DNA from: Paraburkholderia caribensis
Lineage (GTDB): Bacteria; Pseudomonadota; Gammaproteobacteria; Burkholderiales; Burkholderiaceae
Reading direction: 5' to 3'
Assembly (NCBI RefSeq): GCF_002902945.1
Contig: NZ_CP026101.1
Location: 372,001 to 436,000 of the forward strand
DNA: 64,000 nt
The notes under the pieces were generated by a model. The model did not search any database. It was given only the letters and a program-made list of their open reading frames with translations, and was not told the origin of the DNA. Below, piece by piece: positions 34,213 through 43,221 of this stretch (its first letter is position 1; each line of letters begins with the position of its first letter). The position numbers and the translations under genes were made by a program.

Positions 34213-34668
34213 TCAAGGTTGCCACTGAGTCAACAGGCGATGCAACGCCTCGCGGTCCTCTTCTGTGTGCAACCGTTCGCGCGCTTCGCGATCCGACAAC
34301 AGTTGGGCGATCTCCGACAGGATTTCAAGGTGCTGCTGCGTCGCCTGTTCGGGGACGAGCAGGAAGATGAGCAGCGAAACGGGCTGGCCGTCCGGCGATT
34401 CGAACGGGATCGGATCGGCGAGCCGCACGAACGCGGCAAGCGGCTGCTTGAGGCCCTTGATGCGGCCGTGCGGGATCGCCACGCCTTCGCCGAGCCCCGT
34501 TGAACCGAGGCGTTCGCGCGCGAACAGATTGTCAGTCACTGTGCTGCGGGCGATGCCGTTCTGGTTTTCGAAGATCAGGCCCGCTTGCTCGAATACGCGT
34601 TTCTTGCTTGTAACCGCGAGACCGACGACGACGTTTTCGAGGGGAAGATATTTGGCTAAACGATTCAT
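34213..34668 (-). CDS. ptsN: Nitrogen-PTS IIA protein, EIIA-Ntr
   Basis: A 151-residue IIA domain of the regulatory nitrogen PTS. It receives phosphate on His67 (EGVAIPHGRI) from NPr and signals through protein contacts, for example with potassium transport and sensor kinases in E. coli; it does not transport sugar. The start at 34668 (MNRLAKYL) matches the family; the frame extends upstream without homology. It lies 233 bp before hprK and 359 bp after hpf. Confidence 0.94.
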   Translation of the reverse strand: MNRLAKYLPLENVVVGLAVTSKKRVFEQAGLIFENQNGIARSTVTDNLFARERLGSTGLGEGVAIPHGRIKGLKQPLAAFVRLADPIPFESPDGQPVSLLIFLLVPEQATQQHLEILSEIAQLLSDREARERLHTEEDREALHRLLTQWQP

Positions 34669-35027
34669 GTTGACAGGCGCAAAGGTCGCCTGGATTCTCC
34701 TCGCTGTGGCGTTTGAAAAGCGTTCCATGCCTCGCAGCTGCTCATGGCGAATCCAGCGACGCGCGATGAGCCCTGCTCTTGAGACCCGCAATGATCCCTT
34801 TGTGCAGGGCTCGGGCTGGACAAAGACCCCGAAGGTAACCGATTTATTATAGAACAGGGTTGCTACCGATGGTGCGCCGCGCCATGACTCTAATTGGCGT
34901 GCCCCGCGGATCGTCCGGGACTGCCAACCACGCGCATGCAACACCGCGTGCCGCGAGCAACATGCGCACAAACAAAAACCGCCCGATATCGGGCGGTTCG
35001 CGGGGCTAAGCAAAAGCCTCTACTGGC
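34669..35027 (-). promoter_or_regulatory. ptsN upstream region with a TATAAT hexamer
   Basis: This 359-bp gap holds the hpf terminator (34971..34998) and, on the minus strand, TATAAT at 34846..34851 without a convincing -35. If used, it would give ptsN a leader of about 170 nt. I see no other gene or repeat in it. Confidence 0.3.
34971..34998 (-). terminator. hpf terminator
   Basis: Palindromic 11-bp arms AACCGCCCGAT / ATCGGGCGGTT, followed on the minus strand by a T-rich run. Confidence 0.85.
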
Positions 35028-35387
35028 TTATTGCGGTGGCACTTCGGGTTGTGCCGCCAGTGGCTGATACTTGATTGCCTCGTGCTGATGGCCCTGCAGG
35101 CGATCCTTGTGACGAATGACTTGCCGGTCCAGCTTGTCGATCATCAGGTCGATCGCGGCGTAGAGGTCGCCATCACAGCTTTCGACGAAGATATCCTTGC
35201 CCTTCAGATGCAGGTTGATTTCAACCTTTTGCCTCTTTTCCTTTTCCTTGTGGTTGTCGACCGAGAGGACCACACTGCCATCGATCACCTGATCGAAATG
35301 TCTTAGCACCCTGTCAAGTTTGGTGATCACGTATTCTCGCAACGCTGGCGTTACATCGAGATGGTGTCCACTGATCTTCAGATTCAT
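35028..35387 (-). CDS. hpf: Ribosome hibernation-promoting factor, short form
   Basis: A 119-residue sigma-54 modulation/HPF-family protein. MNLKISGHHLDVTPALREYV opens the domain, and basic residues with DLYAAIDLMIDKLDRQVIRHKDR close it. It binds the 30S decoding site and helps form inactive 100S ribosomes in stationary phase. A GGAG ribosome site precedes the ATG at 35387; the longer frame upstream is not conserved. It follows rpoN in the standard order. Confidence 0.93.
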   Translation of the reverse strand: MNLKISGHHLDVTPALREYVITKLDRVLRHFDQVIDGSVVLSVDNHKEKEKRQKVEINLHLKGKDIFVESCDGDLYAAIDLMIDKLDRQVIRHKDRLQGHQHEAIKYQPLAAQPEVPPQ

Positions 35388-35562
35388 AGTGCTTCTCCAA
35401 GCTAGTGGCCGCCTGGTCCGCATGAATCGCGCGAGCGCCGGTCGATTCCCTCGATCTGCCACGCCGTCCCCCGTTTGACAGGCTGCTGGCAGGTCGCATC
35501 GGCCAGCCTGCTCCGCCAAACAGCGGCGCGGCCGGAAAATACCCGCCACAGGAGGTAGCGGG

Positions 35563-37083
35563 CTAAAGAGACTTGCGCAGATTGACTGCCGGGATTTTCA
35601 GTGCTTCGCGGTATTTCGCAACGGTACGGCGAGCGACGACGAAACCCTGTTCCGCCAGCAGTTCGGCAATGCGGCTGTCTGAAAGAGGAGATTTGGTGTC
35701 TTCCGCTCCTATCAGTTGCTTGATGAGTGCGCGAATGGCCGTTGAAGAGGCCGCGCCCCCCGTGTCGGTGGACACGTGCGATCCGAAGAAGTACTTAAAT
35801 TCAAGCGTCCCGAATGGGGTGAGCATGTACTTGCCGGTTGTCACACGCGAGACCGTCGACTCGTGTAAACCCAGCGTATCAGCTATTTCCCGCAAAACCA
35901 AGGGGCGCATGGCAATTTCGCCGTGGGCGAAAAAGTTCTTTTGACGCTCCACAATTGCCTGTGCGACACGCAGGATCGTCTCGAAGCGCTGCTGGATATT
36001 CTTGATCAGCCAACGCGCTTCCTGCAGTTGCTGCCGCAGCGAACCGCTGCCCGGATCGCCGCGATTGTTGCGCAGGATATTCGCATACAGATGGTTGATA
36101 CGCAGTTTCGGCACGACTTCCGGATTCAGTTCGGCCTGCCATCCCTGTGCCGTTTTGCGCACCATGATGTCGGGCACGACGTAGTCCGCCTCGGCCTTGC
36201 CGTAGGCCGCACCGGGGAACGGCTCCAGCGAGCGGATCAGCGCATGCGCTTCGCGCAGATCGTCGTCGCTTGCCTTCAGGTATTTGCGCAGTCGCGTGAA
36301 GTCGCGTGCGGCGAGCAGTTCCAGGTGATGCGCGACGATGTCGAGCGCGAGCGTGCGCGTGGGCGACGGCTCGAGCCGGCCCAACTGCAAACGCAGGCAT
36401 TCCGACGCCGAACGCGCGCCGACCCCCGCTGGGTCGAAGCTGTGCAGCAAGGCGAGGGCCGCGTTGAGTTCGTCGGTATCGACTTCGAGTTCTTCCGGCA
36501 AATCGGCGAGGATTTCGTCGAAGGTGGCCGTCAGATAGCCGTCGTCGTCGAGCGATTCGATCAGGAACGTGATGAGCGCGCGGTCCCGTGCGCTTGCTCC
36601 CGTTACGCGAAGTTGAGCAGTCAGGTGATCGCGCAGCGTCGTGGTCGATTCGTGGATTTGCAGCGGCGGCAGATCGTCGTCGTCCGATGCGTTGCCCGAA
36701 CGGCCGTAGTCGTCGAGATTCCACTGGTTGGCGTCCGAGTTCGCATCCGAACCCATGCCGTTGTATTCGTCCACACCCTGTGGCTCGCCGCCTTCCTGGC
36801 TTTCGCCGGAGGAGGTCGACGACGACGAGGACGGCGGCGCGCCCGACATCTCTTCCGGCGACGTGTTCTGCGAGGTCTGCGCGATGACAGTGCCGTCGGC
36901 GGCGACGCGCAACGGACTCGCGATCCAGTCGTCCTCCGTTTCGAGCAACGGATTCTGGGCGATCGCCATCGACACTTCCTGTTGCAGTTCGAGCGTAGAC
37001 AGCTGCAGCAGCCGGATGGACTGTTGCAGTTGTGGTGTCAGCGCAAGATGCTGCGACAGGCGAAGTTGGAGGCTGGCTTTCAT
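35563..37083 (-). CDS. rpoN: RNA polymerase sigma-54 factor
   Basis: A 506-residue sigma-54. Region I is the Gln-rich LRLSQHLALTPQLQQSIRLLQ, followed by an acidic region II (residues about 55-130). The C-terminus has the helix-turn-helix (LHESTVSRVT) and the RpoN box ARRTVAKYREAL, which reads the -24 element. It serves promoters for nitrogen use, motility and other accessory functions with enhancer-binding activators. The start at 37083 matches the family. It lies downstream of lptB with a 240-bp gap in which I see no clear promoter. Confidence 0.96.
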   Translation of the reverse strand: MKASLQLRLSQHLALTPQLQQSIRLLQLSTLELQQEVSMAIAQNPLLETEDDWIASPLRVAADGTVIAQTSQNTSPEEMSGAPPSSSSSTSSGESQEGGEPQGVDEYNGMGSDANSDANQWNLDDYGRSGNASDDDDLPPLQIHESTTTLRDHLTAQLRVTGASARDRALITFLIESLDDDGYLTATFDEILADLPEELEVDTDELNAALALLHSFDPAGVGARSASECLRLQLGRLEPSPTRTLALDIVAHHLELLAARDFTRLRKYLKASDDDLREAHALIRSLEPFPGAAYGKAEADYVVPDIMVRKTAQGWQAELNPEVVPKLRINHLYANILRNNRGDPGSGSLRQQLQEARWLIKNIQQRFETILRVAQAIVERQKNFFAHGEIAMRPLVLREIADTLGLHESTVSRVTTGKYMLTPFGTLEFKYFFGSHVSTDTGGAASSTAIRALIKQLIGAEDTKSPLSDSRIAELLAEQGFVVARRTVAKYREALKIPAVNLRKSL

Positions 37084-37323
37084 GGCAATGTGTGATTCAT
37101 TGTAGAGAGTTTGCCACGACCGCGATACCTTGCGACACCCGCAAAAACGCGCGTGTCCCAGATTTTGGCGCGGACGGCCGATAACGCGCGCAAACCGCGC
37201 GCAACTGCGCAAGCGACAACGCGCCAGCGTAGCCCGTCAAAATTACTGAACCCGTGTTATGAAACGGCCTGGGATCAGGCCGTGAGGGCGCTGCAAGCGG
37301 CGTGCACGAGCCGCGTGCGGGCG

Positions 37324-38106
37324 TTACATGCGGAAGTGTTCGCCCAGATAGACGCGGCGCACGCTCTCGTTTTCAATGATGTCGCCGGGCGCGCCGGCTG
37401 CGAGCACGCTGCCGTCGCTGATGATATATGCGTGATCACAGATACCGAGTGTCTCGCGGACGTTGTGATCGGTGATGAGCACGCCGATGTTGCGCTGCTT
37501 CAGGAACTTCACGATCTTCTGAATTTCCAGCACCGCAATGGGGTCGACGCCCGCGAACGGTTCGTCGAGCAGGATGAAGCTCGGATTGGTCGCAAGGGCG
37601 CGCGCGATCTCGACGCGGCGGCGCTCGCCGCCCGACAGCGACAGAGCCGGGTTCTCCCGCAAGTGCGCAATCTGCAGTTCGTCGAGCAGCGCTTCCGTGC
37701 GCGACGCGATCGCGTCCTTCGACAGACGCTTGCCGTCCTCGCCGATCTGCAGCTCCAGCACCGCGCGGATGTTTTCCTCGACGGAGAGCTTGCGGAACAC
37801 GGACGCTTCCTGCGGCAGATACGACAGGCCGAGCGACGCGCGCTTGTGAATGGGCAGAAGGCTGATCGACTTGCCGTCGAGATCGATCTCGCCGGCGTCG
37901 AGCGGCACCAGGCCGACGATCATGTAGAACGACGTGGTCTTGCCGGCGCCGTTCGGGCCGAGCAGGCCGACCACTTCGCCGCTCTTCACGTCGAGCGAGA
38001 CGTCCTTGACGACCGTGCGCGAACCATAGCGCTTCTTCAGATTGCGGACGACGAGCGAACTGCTGGTGCCCGCCGGCTTTCGGTTGGGAAGGGCGGGGGC
38101 GCTCAC
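37324..38106 (-). CDS. lptB: LPS export ABC transporter ATPase LptB
   Basis: A 260-residue ABC ATPase powering extraction of LPS from the inner membrane with LptF/LptG, which are not in this window. Walker A is GPNGAGKTT, the signature is LSGGERRRVEIARA, Walker B ends in LLDEPFAG, and the switch His lies in ITDHNVRETL. The N-terminus carries about 20 extra residues compared with E. coli LptB. It overlaps lptA by 4 bp. Confidence 0.96.
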   Translation of the reverse strand: MSAPALPNRKPAGTSSSLVVRNLKKRYGSRTVVKDVSLDVKSGEVVGLLGPNGAGKTTSFYMIVGLVPLDAGEIDLDGKSISLLPIHKRASLGLSYLPQEASVFRKLSVEENIRAVLELQIGEDGKRLSKDAIASRTEALLDELQIAHLRENPALSLSGGERRRVEIARALATNPSFILLDEPFAGVDPIAVLEIQKIVKFLKQRNIGVLITDHNVRETLGICDHAYIISDGSVLAAGAPGDIIENESVRRVYLGEHFRM

Positions 38107-38780
38107 GGCTTCGTCGATCCTTGTCCCTGGAACTGGTTGGTCGGTTGTAGTGTGGTGGACGGCCCGGTGATCGGCTGGGCGCCGCCGTTGCGCGGCGACA
38201 GCATGGCGCGCACACGGCCGTTCGGATTGCCCGGACCTGCGACGTCCTTGCCGGCCTTCGCCGTGTAGAAGTCGTTCTGGCCGTCGTACGTGATGACGCT
38301 GCCGTGCACTTCGTCCATGATCGTGTTCAGACCTTGCAGGCGGCGCACGGTTGCGCGCGTCGTCAGCGTGGTGAGGTCCTGCTTGCCGTCGTAGTCGATG
38401 CGTTCGGCATCACCGTCGATGTATTCATCGACGCCGTCGCGCTTCTGGCGAAAGTACGCGAGGTTCTTGCCCGTCGACGTGCCCGTTGCATATTGATAGC
38501 CCTGCGGGTCCTGCGTCACTTCGACGCGGTCCGCCTTGATCACGATCGTGCCTTTGGTCGCGACCACGTGGCCGGTGAAGATGTTGACCTGTTTGAGGTC
38601 GTCATACGTCATGTTGTCCGCTTCGATATTGAGCGGTTTGTCCTTGTCGGCACGTTCGGCGTGCGCGAGCGGCGCAATACCGGCAAGCGGCAAGGCGATC
38701 AACAGAGCCGCAAGCCCGGCGCGGCTCGTGCGAAACGCGCGCATGCGGCCGGACTCAAAACGGGGGAACGATTCGTTCAT
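38103..38780 (-). CDS. lptA: LPS transport periplasmic protein LptA
   Basis: A 225-residue periplasmic bridge protein. A signal peptide (about residues 14-41, ending LAHA) precedes PLNIEADNMTYDDLKQVNIFTGHV, the OstA/LptA beta-jellyroll opening. It links LptC to LptD and passes LPS across the periplasm. The C-terminal 35 residues are low complexity. It starts 22 bp after lptC and overlaps lptB by 4 bp. Confidence 0.94.
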   Translation of the reverse strand: MNESFPRFESGRMRAFRTSRAGLAALLIALPLAGIAPLAHAERADKDKPLNIEADNMTYDDLKQVNIFTGHVVATKGTIVIKADRVEVTQDPQGYQYATGTSTGKNLAYFRQKRDGVDEYIDGDAERIDYDGKQDLTTLTTRATVRRLQGLNTIMDEVHGSVITYDGQNDFYTAKAGKDVAGPGNPNGRVRAMLSPRNGGAQPITGPSTTLQPTNQFQGQGSTKP

Positions 38781-38801
38781 GCAGTCACGCTGGAATTGGA
38801 T

Positions 38802-39407
38802 TTACCCGGGTTGCTTCTGGGAACTGCCGGAGTCGACGGGGGCGATGGCGCCACGCACGTTGCCGAATAGCTGGATGACCCGGGTGACATTGTTGTAGTT
38901 CATACCGCTGGCCGTCATGATCGACTGGCCGCGCTGAAGTTTAACCGGCTTTTCCGTCTCGATCACATCGTCGTTCACGAGCACGCGGAAATGCGAGGAA
39001 TCGGCCTGCATTCTCGGGTCGCCAAAACCCGCGTCGCGCACGATACGCGCGTTGTCGTACAGATCGACGATCGACGCGTCGCCGTTCACCGTGCCCCGGT
39101 CGCCCGTCGCCGTGACGACGGGTTTGCCCGGCTGGAACGCACGGATGGCGGGCATGGTGAGGTCGCTCACTTCGTTATCTTCGTAGTGGACGAGCTTCGA
39201 CGCGGTGAGGCGGTATTGCGTTGCGCCCGACTGGTCGAGTTCGGATATCGAAAAGTTATCCGCGAAATAGTCCGGCGTGTGCTGTTTCGGCCTGACCACG
39301 CCTTCGTCCTGGCGCGGCAGCGTAGCCTGCAGCAGCCAGTACGTGACGCCGGCGAGCGCCGCCATCGCGACGAGCGGGATCAGCGAGGTCCAGCGAAACT
39401 GGTTCAT
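38802..39407 (-). CDS. lptC: LPS export protein LptC
   Basis: A 201-residue protein with one N-terminal membrane anchor (LIPLVAMAALAGVTYWLL) and a periplasmic jellyroll domain (TPDYFADNFSISELDQSG). It passes LPS from LptB2FG to LptA. It overlaps kdsC by 4 bp at 39404..39407, so the LPS-sugar and LPS-export genes are translationally coupled. Confidence 0.92.
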   Translation of the reverse strand: MNQFRWTSLIPLVAMAALAGVTYWLLQATLPRQDEGVVRPKQHTPDYFADNFSISELDQSGATQYRLTASKLVHYEDNEVSDLTMPAIRAFQPGKPVVTATGDRGTVNGDASIVDLYDNARIVRDAGFGDPRMQADSSHFRVLVNDDVIETEKPVKLQRGQSIMTASGMNYNNVTRVIQLFGNVRGAIAPVDSGSSQKQPG

Positions 39408-39964
39408 CCGACAAGGCCTCGCTGCACCTCACCGCTGCATGCGGCGGCGAGCAGCGCGTCATAGCGGCCTTGCGCGCGCAGCAGCGCGTCGCACACTTCG
39501 CGCACCGCGCCGTGGCCGCCGCGCGCTTCGCTGACCCAGTGCGCACGGGCGATCACTTCGGGATGCGAGTTTGCCGGTGCGGCCGCGAAGCCGACTTTCA
39601 GCATCACGGCGAGATCGACCCAGTCGTCGCCCATGTAGCCGCATTCTTCCGGCGTGCGGCCCGTTTCCTTCAGCAACGCTTCAAATGCCGCGAGCTTGTG
39701 CTCGACGCCCTGATACACATGCGTGATGCGCAGATTTTCCGCGCGCTTTTCGACGATGCCCGACTTGCGCCCCGTGATGATCGCCGTGTCGATGCCTGCC
39801 TCGCGCAGCAGCTTGGCGCCGTGACCGTCCATCGAGTTGAAGGCCTTCATCGTGTCGCCTTCGGCCGTAAACAGCAGGCTGCCGTCGGTGAGCACGCCAT
39901 CGACGTCGAAAATCATCAACTTCACGCGGCTTGCGCGTTCGGCTGCGGTCAGGGCGGTGGCCAT
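39404..39964 (-). CDS. kdsC: 3-deoxy-D-manno-octulosonate 8-phosphate phosphatase
   Basis: A 186-residue HAD-family phosphatase that releases Kdo from Kdo-8-phosphate. MIFDVDGVLTDGSL holds the catalytic Asp pair, and GYMGDDWVDLAVM is the metal-binding motif IV. Its ATG overlaps the stop of kdsD by one base. It works immediately after KdsD and KdsA in Kdo synthesis. Confidence 0.95.
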   Translation of the reverse strand: MATALTAAERASRVKLMIFDVDGVLTDGSLLFTAEGDTMKAFNSMDGHGAKLLREAGIDTAIITGRKSGIVEKRAENLRITHVYQGVEHKLAAFEALLKETGRTPEECGYMGDDWVDLAVMLKVGFAAAPANSHPEVIARAHWVSEARGGHGAVREVCDALLRAQGRYDALLAAACSGEVQRGLVG

Positions 39965-40947
39965 CAGATCACCTTCTTCGAAAACAGATCGTGCATGTTG
40001 AGTGCGCCGATCAGCTTGCCTGCTTCATCGACGACGAGCATCTGATTGATCCGGTGGCGCTCCATCAGTTCCACGGCTTCGACCGCGAGCCGGTCGGGAC
40101 CGATCGTGCGCGGGCCGTGCGTCATCACGGAGCTGATTGACAGCGCGCGGAAATCGCCGTCGCGCTCGAGCACGCGGCGCAGATCGCCGTCGGTGAAAAT
40201 GCCTTTGACGCGCTCATTTTCGTCGACGATGGCCGTCATGCCCATGCGCTTGGCCGTCAGCTGGAACAGCGCGTCGCGTACGGTCGCGTCCGACAGCACC
40301 TTCGGCACCTGGTCGCCCGTGCGCATCACGTCGCGCACGTAGGTGAGCAGACGCCGGCCCAGCGCGCCGCCGGGATGTGAGCGCGCGAAATCGTCGGCGC
40401 CGAAGCCGCGCGCTTCGAGCACGGCAACGGCGAGCGCATCGCCGAGCGCGAGCGCAGCCGTGGTGCTGGCCGTCGGCGCGAGATTCATCGGGCACGCTTC
40501 CTTTTCGACGCCGCAGTACAGATGCACGTCGGCGATCGTGGCGAGGCTCGAACCGGGGCGGCCCGTCATCGCGATCATCTTCGCGCCGAGGCGCTTGACG
40601 AGCGGCAGGATCGCAACCAGTTCCTCCGATTCGCCGGAATTCGACATGCCGATGAAGACGTCGTCGGCCGTCACCATGCCGAGGTCGCCGTGGCTGGCTT
40701 CCGCGGGATGCACGAAGAACGCGGGCGTGCCCGTGCTCGCGAGCGTCGCTGCGAGCTTGCGCGCGATATGACCGGATTTGCCGATGCCGGACACGACCAC
40801 ACGCCCGCGGCAGCCGAGAATGAAGTCGATTGCTTCGAGGAACGCATCGTCGAGATGATCGCGAAGCGAGCGCACGGCTTCTGCTTCGATGTCCAGCACG
40901 TCGCGAGCGAGCGCAAGTGCCCGGTCGCCATTGATTTTCGCTATCAT
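39964..40947 (-). CDS. kdsD: D-arabinose 5-phosphate isomerase
   Basis: A 327-residue enzyme converting ribulose-5-phosphate to arabinose-5-phosphate, the entry to Kdo. An SIS domain (VVVSGIGKSGHIARKLAATL, GMSNSGESEEL) is followed by two CBS domains (DVMRTGDQ, ISSVMTHGPRT). The ATG at 40947 has no ribosome site and coincides with the start point predicted from the promoter at 40954..40961, so the mRNA may be leaderless. It heads the kdsD-kdsC-lptC-lptA-lptB unit and is divergent from the KefB-type gene. Confidence 0.95.
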   Translation of the reverse strand: MIAKINGDRALALARDVLDIEAEAVRSLRDHLDDAFLEAIDFILGCRGRVVVSGIGKSGHIARKLAATLASTGTPAFFVHPAEASHGDLGMVTADDVFIGMSNSGESEELVAILPLVKRLGAKMIAMTGRPGSSLATIADVHLYCGVEKEACPMNLAPTASTTAALALGDALAVAVLEARGFGADDFARSHPGGALGRRLLTYVRDVMRTGDQVPKVLSDATVRDALFQLTAKRMGMTAIVDENERVKGIFTDGDLRRVLERDGDFRALSISSVMTHGPRTIGPDRLAVEAVELMERHRINQMLVVDEAGKLIGALNMHDLFSKKVI

Positions 40948-40953
40948 CCGGGG

Positions 40954-40961
40954 AGTATAGC
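40954..40961 (-). promoter_or_regulatory. Extended -10 promoter of kdsD
   Basis: On the minus strand TGCTATACT provides an extended -10 (TATACT at 40954..40959). No good -35 is visible. The start point would fall at or next to the A of the kdsD ATG. Confidence 0.4.
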
Positions 40962-41095
40962 AAAGGCGCTTGTTCGCCGCGCCGGGAACGACCTTTCCGG
41001 ACATTGCCTTCACGGGCCCCTGAACCTTGCTGCGCGGGCGTTTGCGCGTGGCTCCGCCGACGAACCAGGATGCTCTCTTCCATGCGCTTTTGCCG

Positions 41096-43099
41096 ATGAT
41101 TTCCCCGCTCGAAATGACGCTGTTCCTGCTGCTGGCTTCAGTGGTGGGCGTCGTCGTGTTCCGCTATCTGAACCTGCCGCCGATGCTGGGCTATCTGTCC
41201 GTCGGGATCGTGGTGGGGCCGCACGCGTTCGGCATCGTGCCGGATTCGGTCGGCGCGCAGAACCTCGCCGAATTCGGCGTCGTGTTCCTGATGTTCTCGA
41301 TCGGGCTGGAGTTCTCGCTCGCCAAGTTGCGCTCGATGCGCCGGCTCGTCTTCGGCCTCGGCCTGTTGCAGGTGCTCGGCACGATTGCCGTCGCGGTCTC
41401 GCTCGGCTTCGTATTCGAGCGCTGGGTGCATATCTCGTGGCAGGCGAGCGTCGCGCTGGGCGGCGCGCTCGCGATGTCGTCGACGGCCATCGTCAGCAAG
41501 ATGCTCGCGGAGCGGCTCGAAATCGAAACCGAGCATGGCCGTAATATCTTCGGCGTGCTGCTGTTCCAGGATCTGGCCGTGGTGCCGTTGCTCATCATCA
41601 TCGCGGCGCTCGGCGGCAACTCGGAAGACCTGATGGCGGCGCTCGGCATCGCGTCGATCAAGATCGTGATCGCGCTGGCGCTGCTGCTGATCGTCGGCCA
41701 GAAGTTCATGACGCGCTGGTTCAACGTGGTCGCGCGGCGGCGCTCGCAGGAACTGTTCATCCTGAACCTGCTGCTCGTCACGCTCGGCGCTGCGTTCATC
41801 ACGGATAAATTCGGCCTGTCGCTCGCGCTCGGCGCGTTCATCGCGGGCATGCTGATCGCCGAGACGCCGTACCGGCATCAGGTGGAAGAGGACATCAAGC
41901 CGTTTCGCGACGTGCTGCTCGGTCTGTTCTTCGTGACGACGGGCATGCTGCTCAATCCGATGGTGATCTGGCAGCATCCCTTGATCGTGCTGGCGTTCCT
42001 GATTGGCCCGGTGCTGCTGAAAGCGGTGATGATCACGGGGCTCGCGCGCCTGTTCGGCGCGACGCCGGGCGTGGCGATGCGCACGGGCATCGGGCTCGCG
42101 CAGGCGGGCGAGTTCGGTTTCGTGCTGCTCAATCTGATTCTCGACAAACATCTCGTCGACGCGACGCTGTTGCAGGCCATTCTCGCCGCGATGCTGCTGT
42201 CGATGCTCGCCGCGCCGTTCATGATCCAGAACGCCGACCGTCTCGTGCTGCGCGTGTCGTCGACGGAATGGATGATGCAATCGCTGCAGATGACGCGTAT
42301 TGCGACGCAAAGTCTCAAGCAGAGCGGCCACGTGATCATCTGCGGTTACGGCCGCGCCGGGCAGAACCTTGCGCGCATGCTGGAACACGAAGGCCTTTCG
42401 TACGTCGCGCTCGACCTCGATCCCGACCGCGTCGCGGCGGCGGCTGCGGCGGGCGAGTCGGTCGTGTTCGGCGACGCCGGGCGGCGGGAGTCGCTGCTTG
42501 CTGCGGGTATCCATCGCGCGGCGACCGTCGCGATCACCTATGCGAACACGCCGTCCGCGCTGCGCGTGCTGCACAACATCCACGAGCTCGAACCGACGCT
42601 GCCCGTGATCGTGCGAACCGTCGATGACTCCGACCTCGAAAAGCTGCTCGCCGCAGGGGCGACGGAAGTGATTCCGGAGATCGTCGAAGGCAGCCTGATG
42701 CTCGCGTCGCACACGCTGGTCGTGATGGGCGTGCCGATGCGGCGCGTCGTGCGGCGTGTCGAGGAGCTGCGCGACGAGCGTTATAGTCTGTTGCGCGGCT
42801 ACTTCCACGGCGCGGACGACGTCGATGACGACGACGGTCACGAGCAGGTGCGGCTACAATCGGTGCCCGTCGACGAAAAGGCGGATGCCGTCGGACGCAC
42901 GCTCGAAGAGCTCGGGCTGTTCGATCTGGGCGTCGAAGTCACGGCGATTCGCCGGCACGGTATACGCGGCGTCGAGCCCGATCCGTCGACCAAGCTGCGC
43001 GCAAGCGATATCGTCGTGCTGCGCGGCCTGCCCGAGGCGCTGGCCGAAGCGGAAGAGCGTTTGTCGAAGCATCGGCGCGCGGGCGCGGCAGCGGCCTGA
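41096..43099 (+). CDS. KefB/KefC-type cation:proton antiporter with RCK domain
   Basis: A 667-residue inner-membrane protein. Residues 1-390 form the CPA2 transporter domain with about 12 membrane spans (PPMLGYLSVGIVVGPHAFG). Residues about 410-530 are a TrkA-N/RCK nucleotide-binding domain (VIICGYGRAGQNLARML). Residues about 575-660 are a TrkA-C domain, separated by an Asp-rich loop. It probably exchanges potassium for protons, gated by a cytosolic ligand, as KefB/KefC are by glutathione adducts; the ligand here is unknown. The ATG at 41096 matches the family, though a TTG-started frame runs from 41027. Confidence 0.87.
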   Translation: MISPLEMTLFLLLASVVGVVVFRYLNLPPMLGYLSVGIVVGPHAFGIVPDSVGAQNLAEFGVVFLMFSIGLEFSLAKLRSMRRLVFGLGLLQVLGTIAVAVSLGFVFERWVHISWQASVALGGALAMSSTAIVSKMLAERLEIETEHGRNIFGVLLFQDLAVVPLLIIIAALGGNSEDLMAALGIASIKIVIALALLLIVGQKFMTRWFNVVARRRSQELFILNLLLVTLGAAFITDKFGLSLALGAFIAGMLIAETPYRHQVEEDIKPFRDVLLGLFFVTTGMLLNPMVIWQHPLIVLAFLIGPVLLKAVMITGLARLFGATPGVAMRTGIGLAQAGEFGFVLLNLILDKHLVDATLLQAILAAMLLSMLAAPFMIQNADRLVLRVSSTEWMMQSLQMTRIATQSLKQSGHVIICGYGRAGQNLARMLEHEGLSYVALDLDPDRVAAAAAAGESVVFGDAGRRESLLAAGIHRAATVAITYANTPSALRVLHNIHELEPTLPVIVRTVDDSDLEKLLAAGATEVIPEIVEGSLMLASHTLVVMGVPMRRVVRRVEELRDERYSLLRGYFHGADDVDDDDGHEQVRLQSVPVDEKADAVGRTLEELGLFDLGVEVTAIRRHGIRGVEPDPSTKLRASDIVVLRGLPEALAEAEERLSKHRRAGAAAA

Positions 43100-43221
43100 C
43101 GCTTGCTGTCATTTCACCGTAGATCACGCCGCGCGCGGTTCGCCACGCTAGACGAACGCGCGCTGCATTCAAGCAATTCACTGGAAATATCAGGGTCTTG
43201 ACGGACCCGTCTGGAGTCATC

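Noticed and set aside
37084..37323. A sigma-54 autoregulatory promoter before rpoN
   Set aside because: No GG-N10-GC element in good context was seen.
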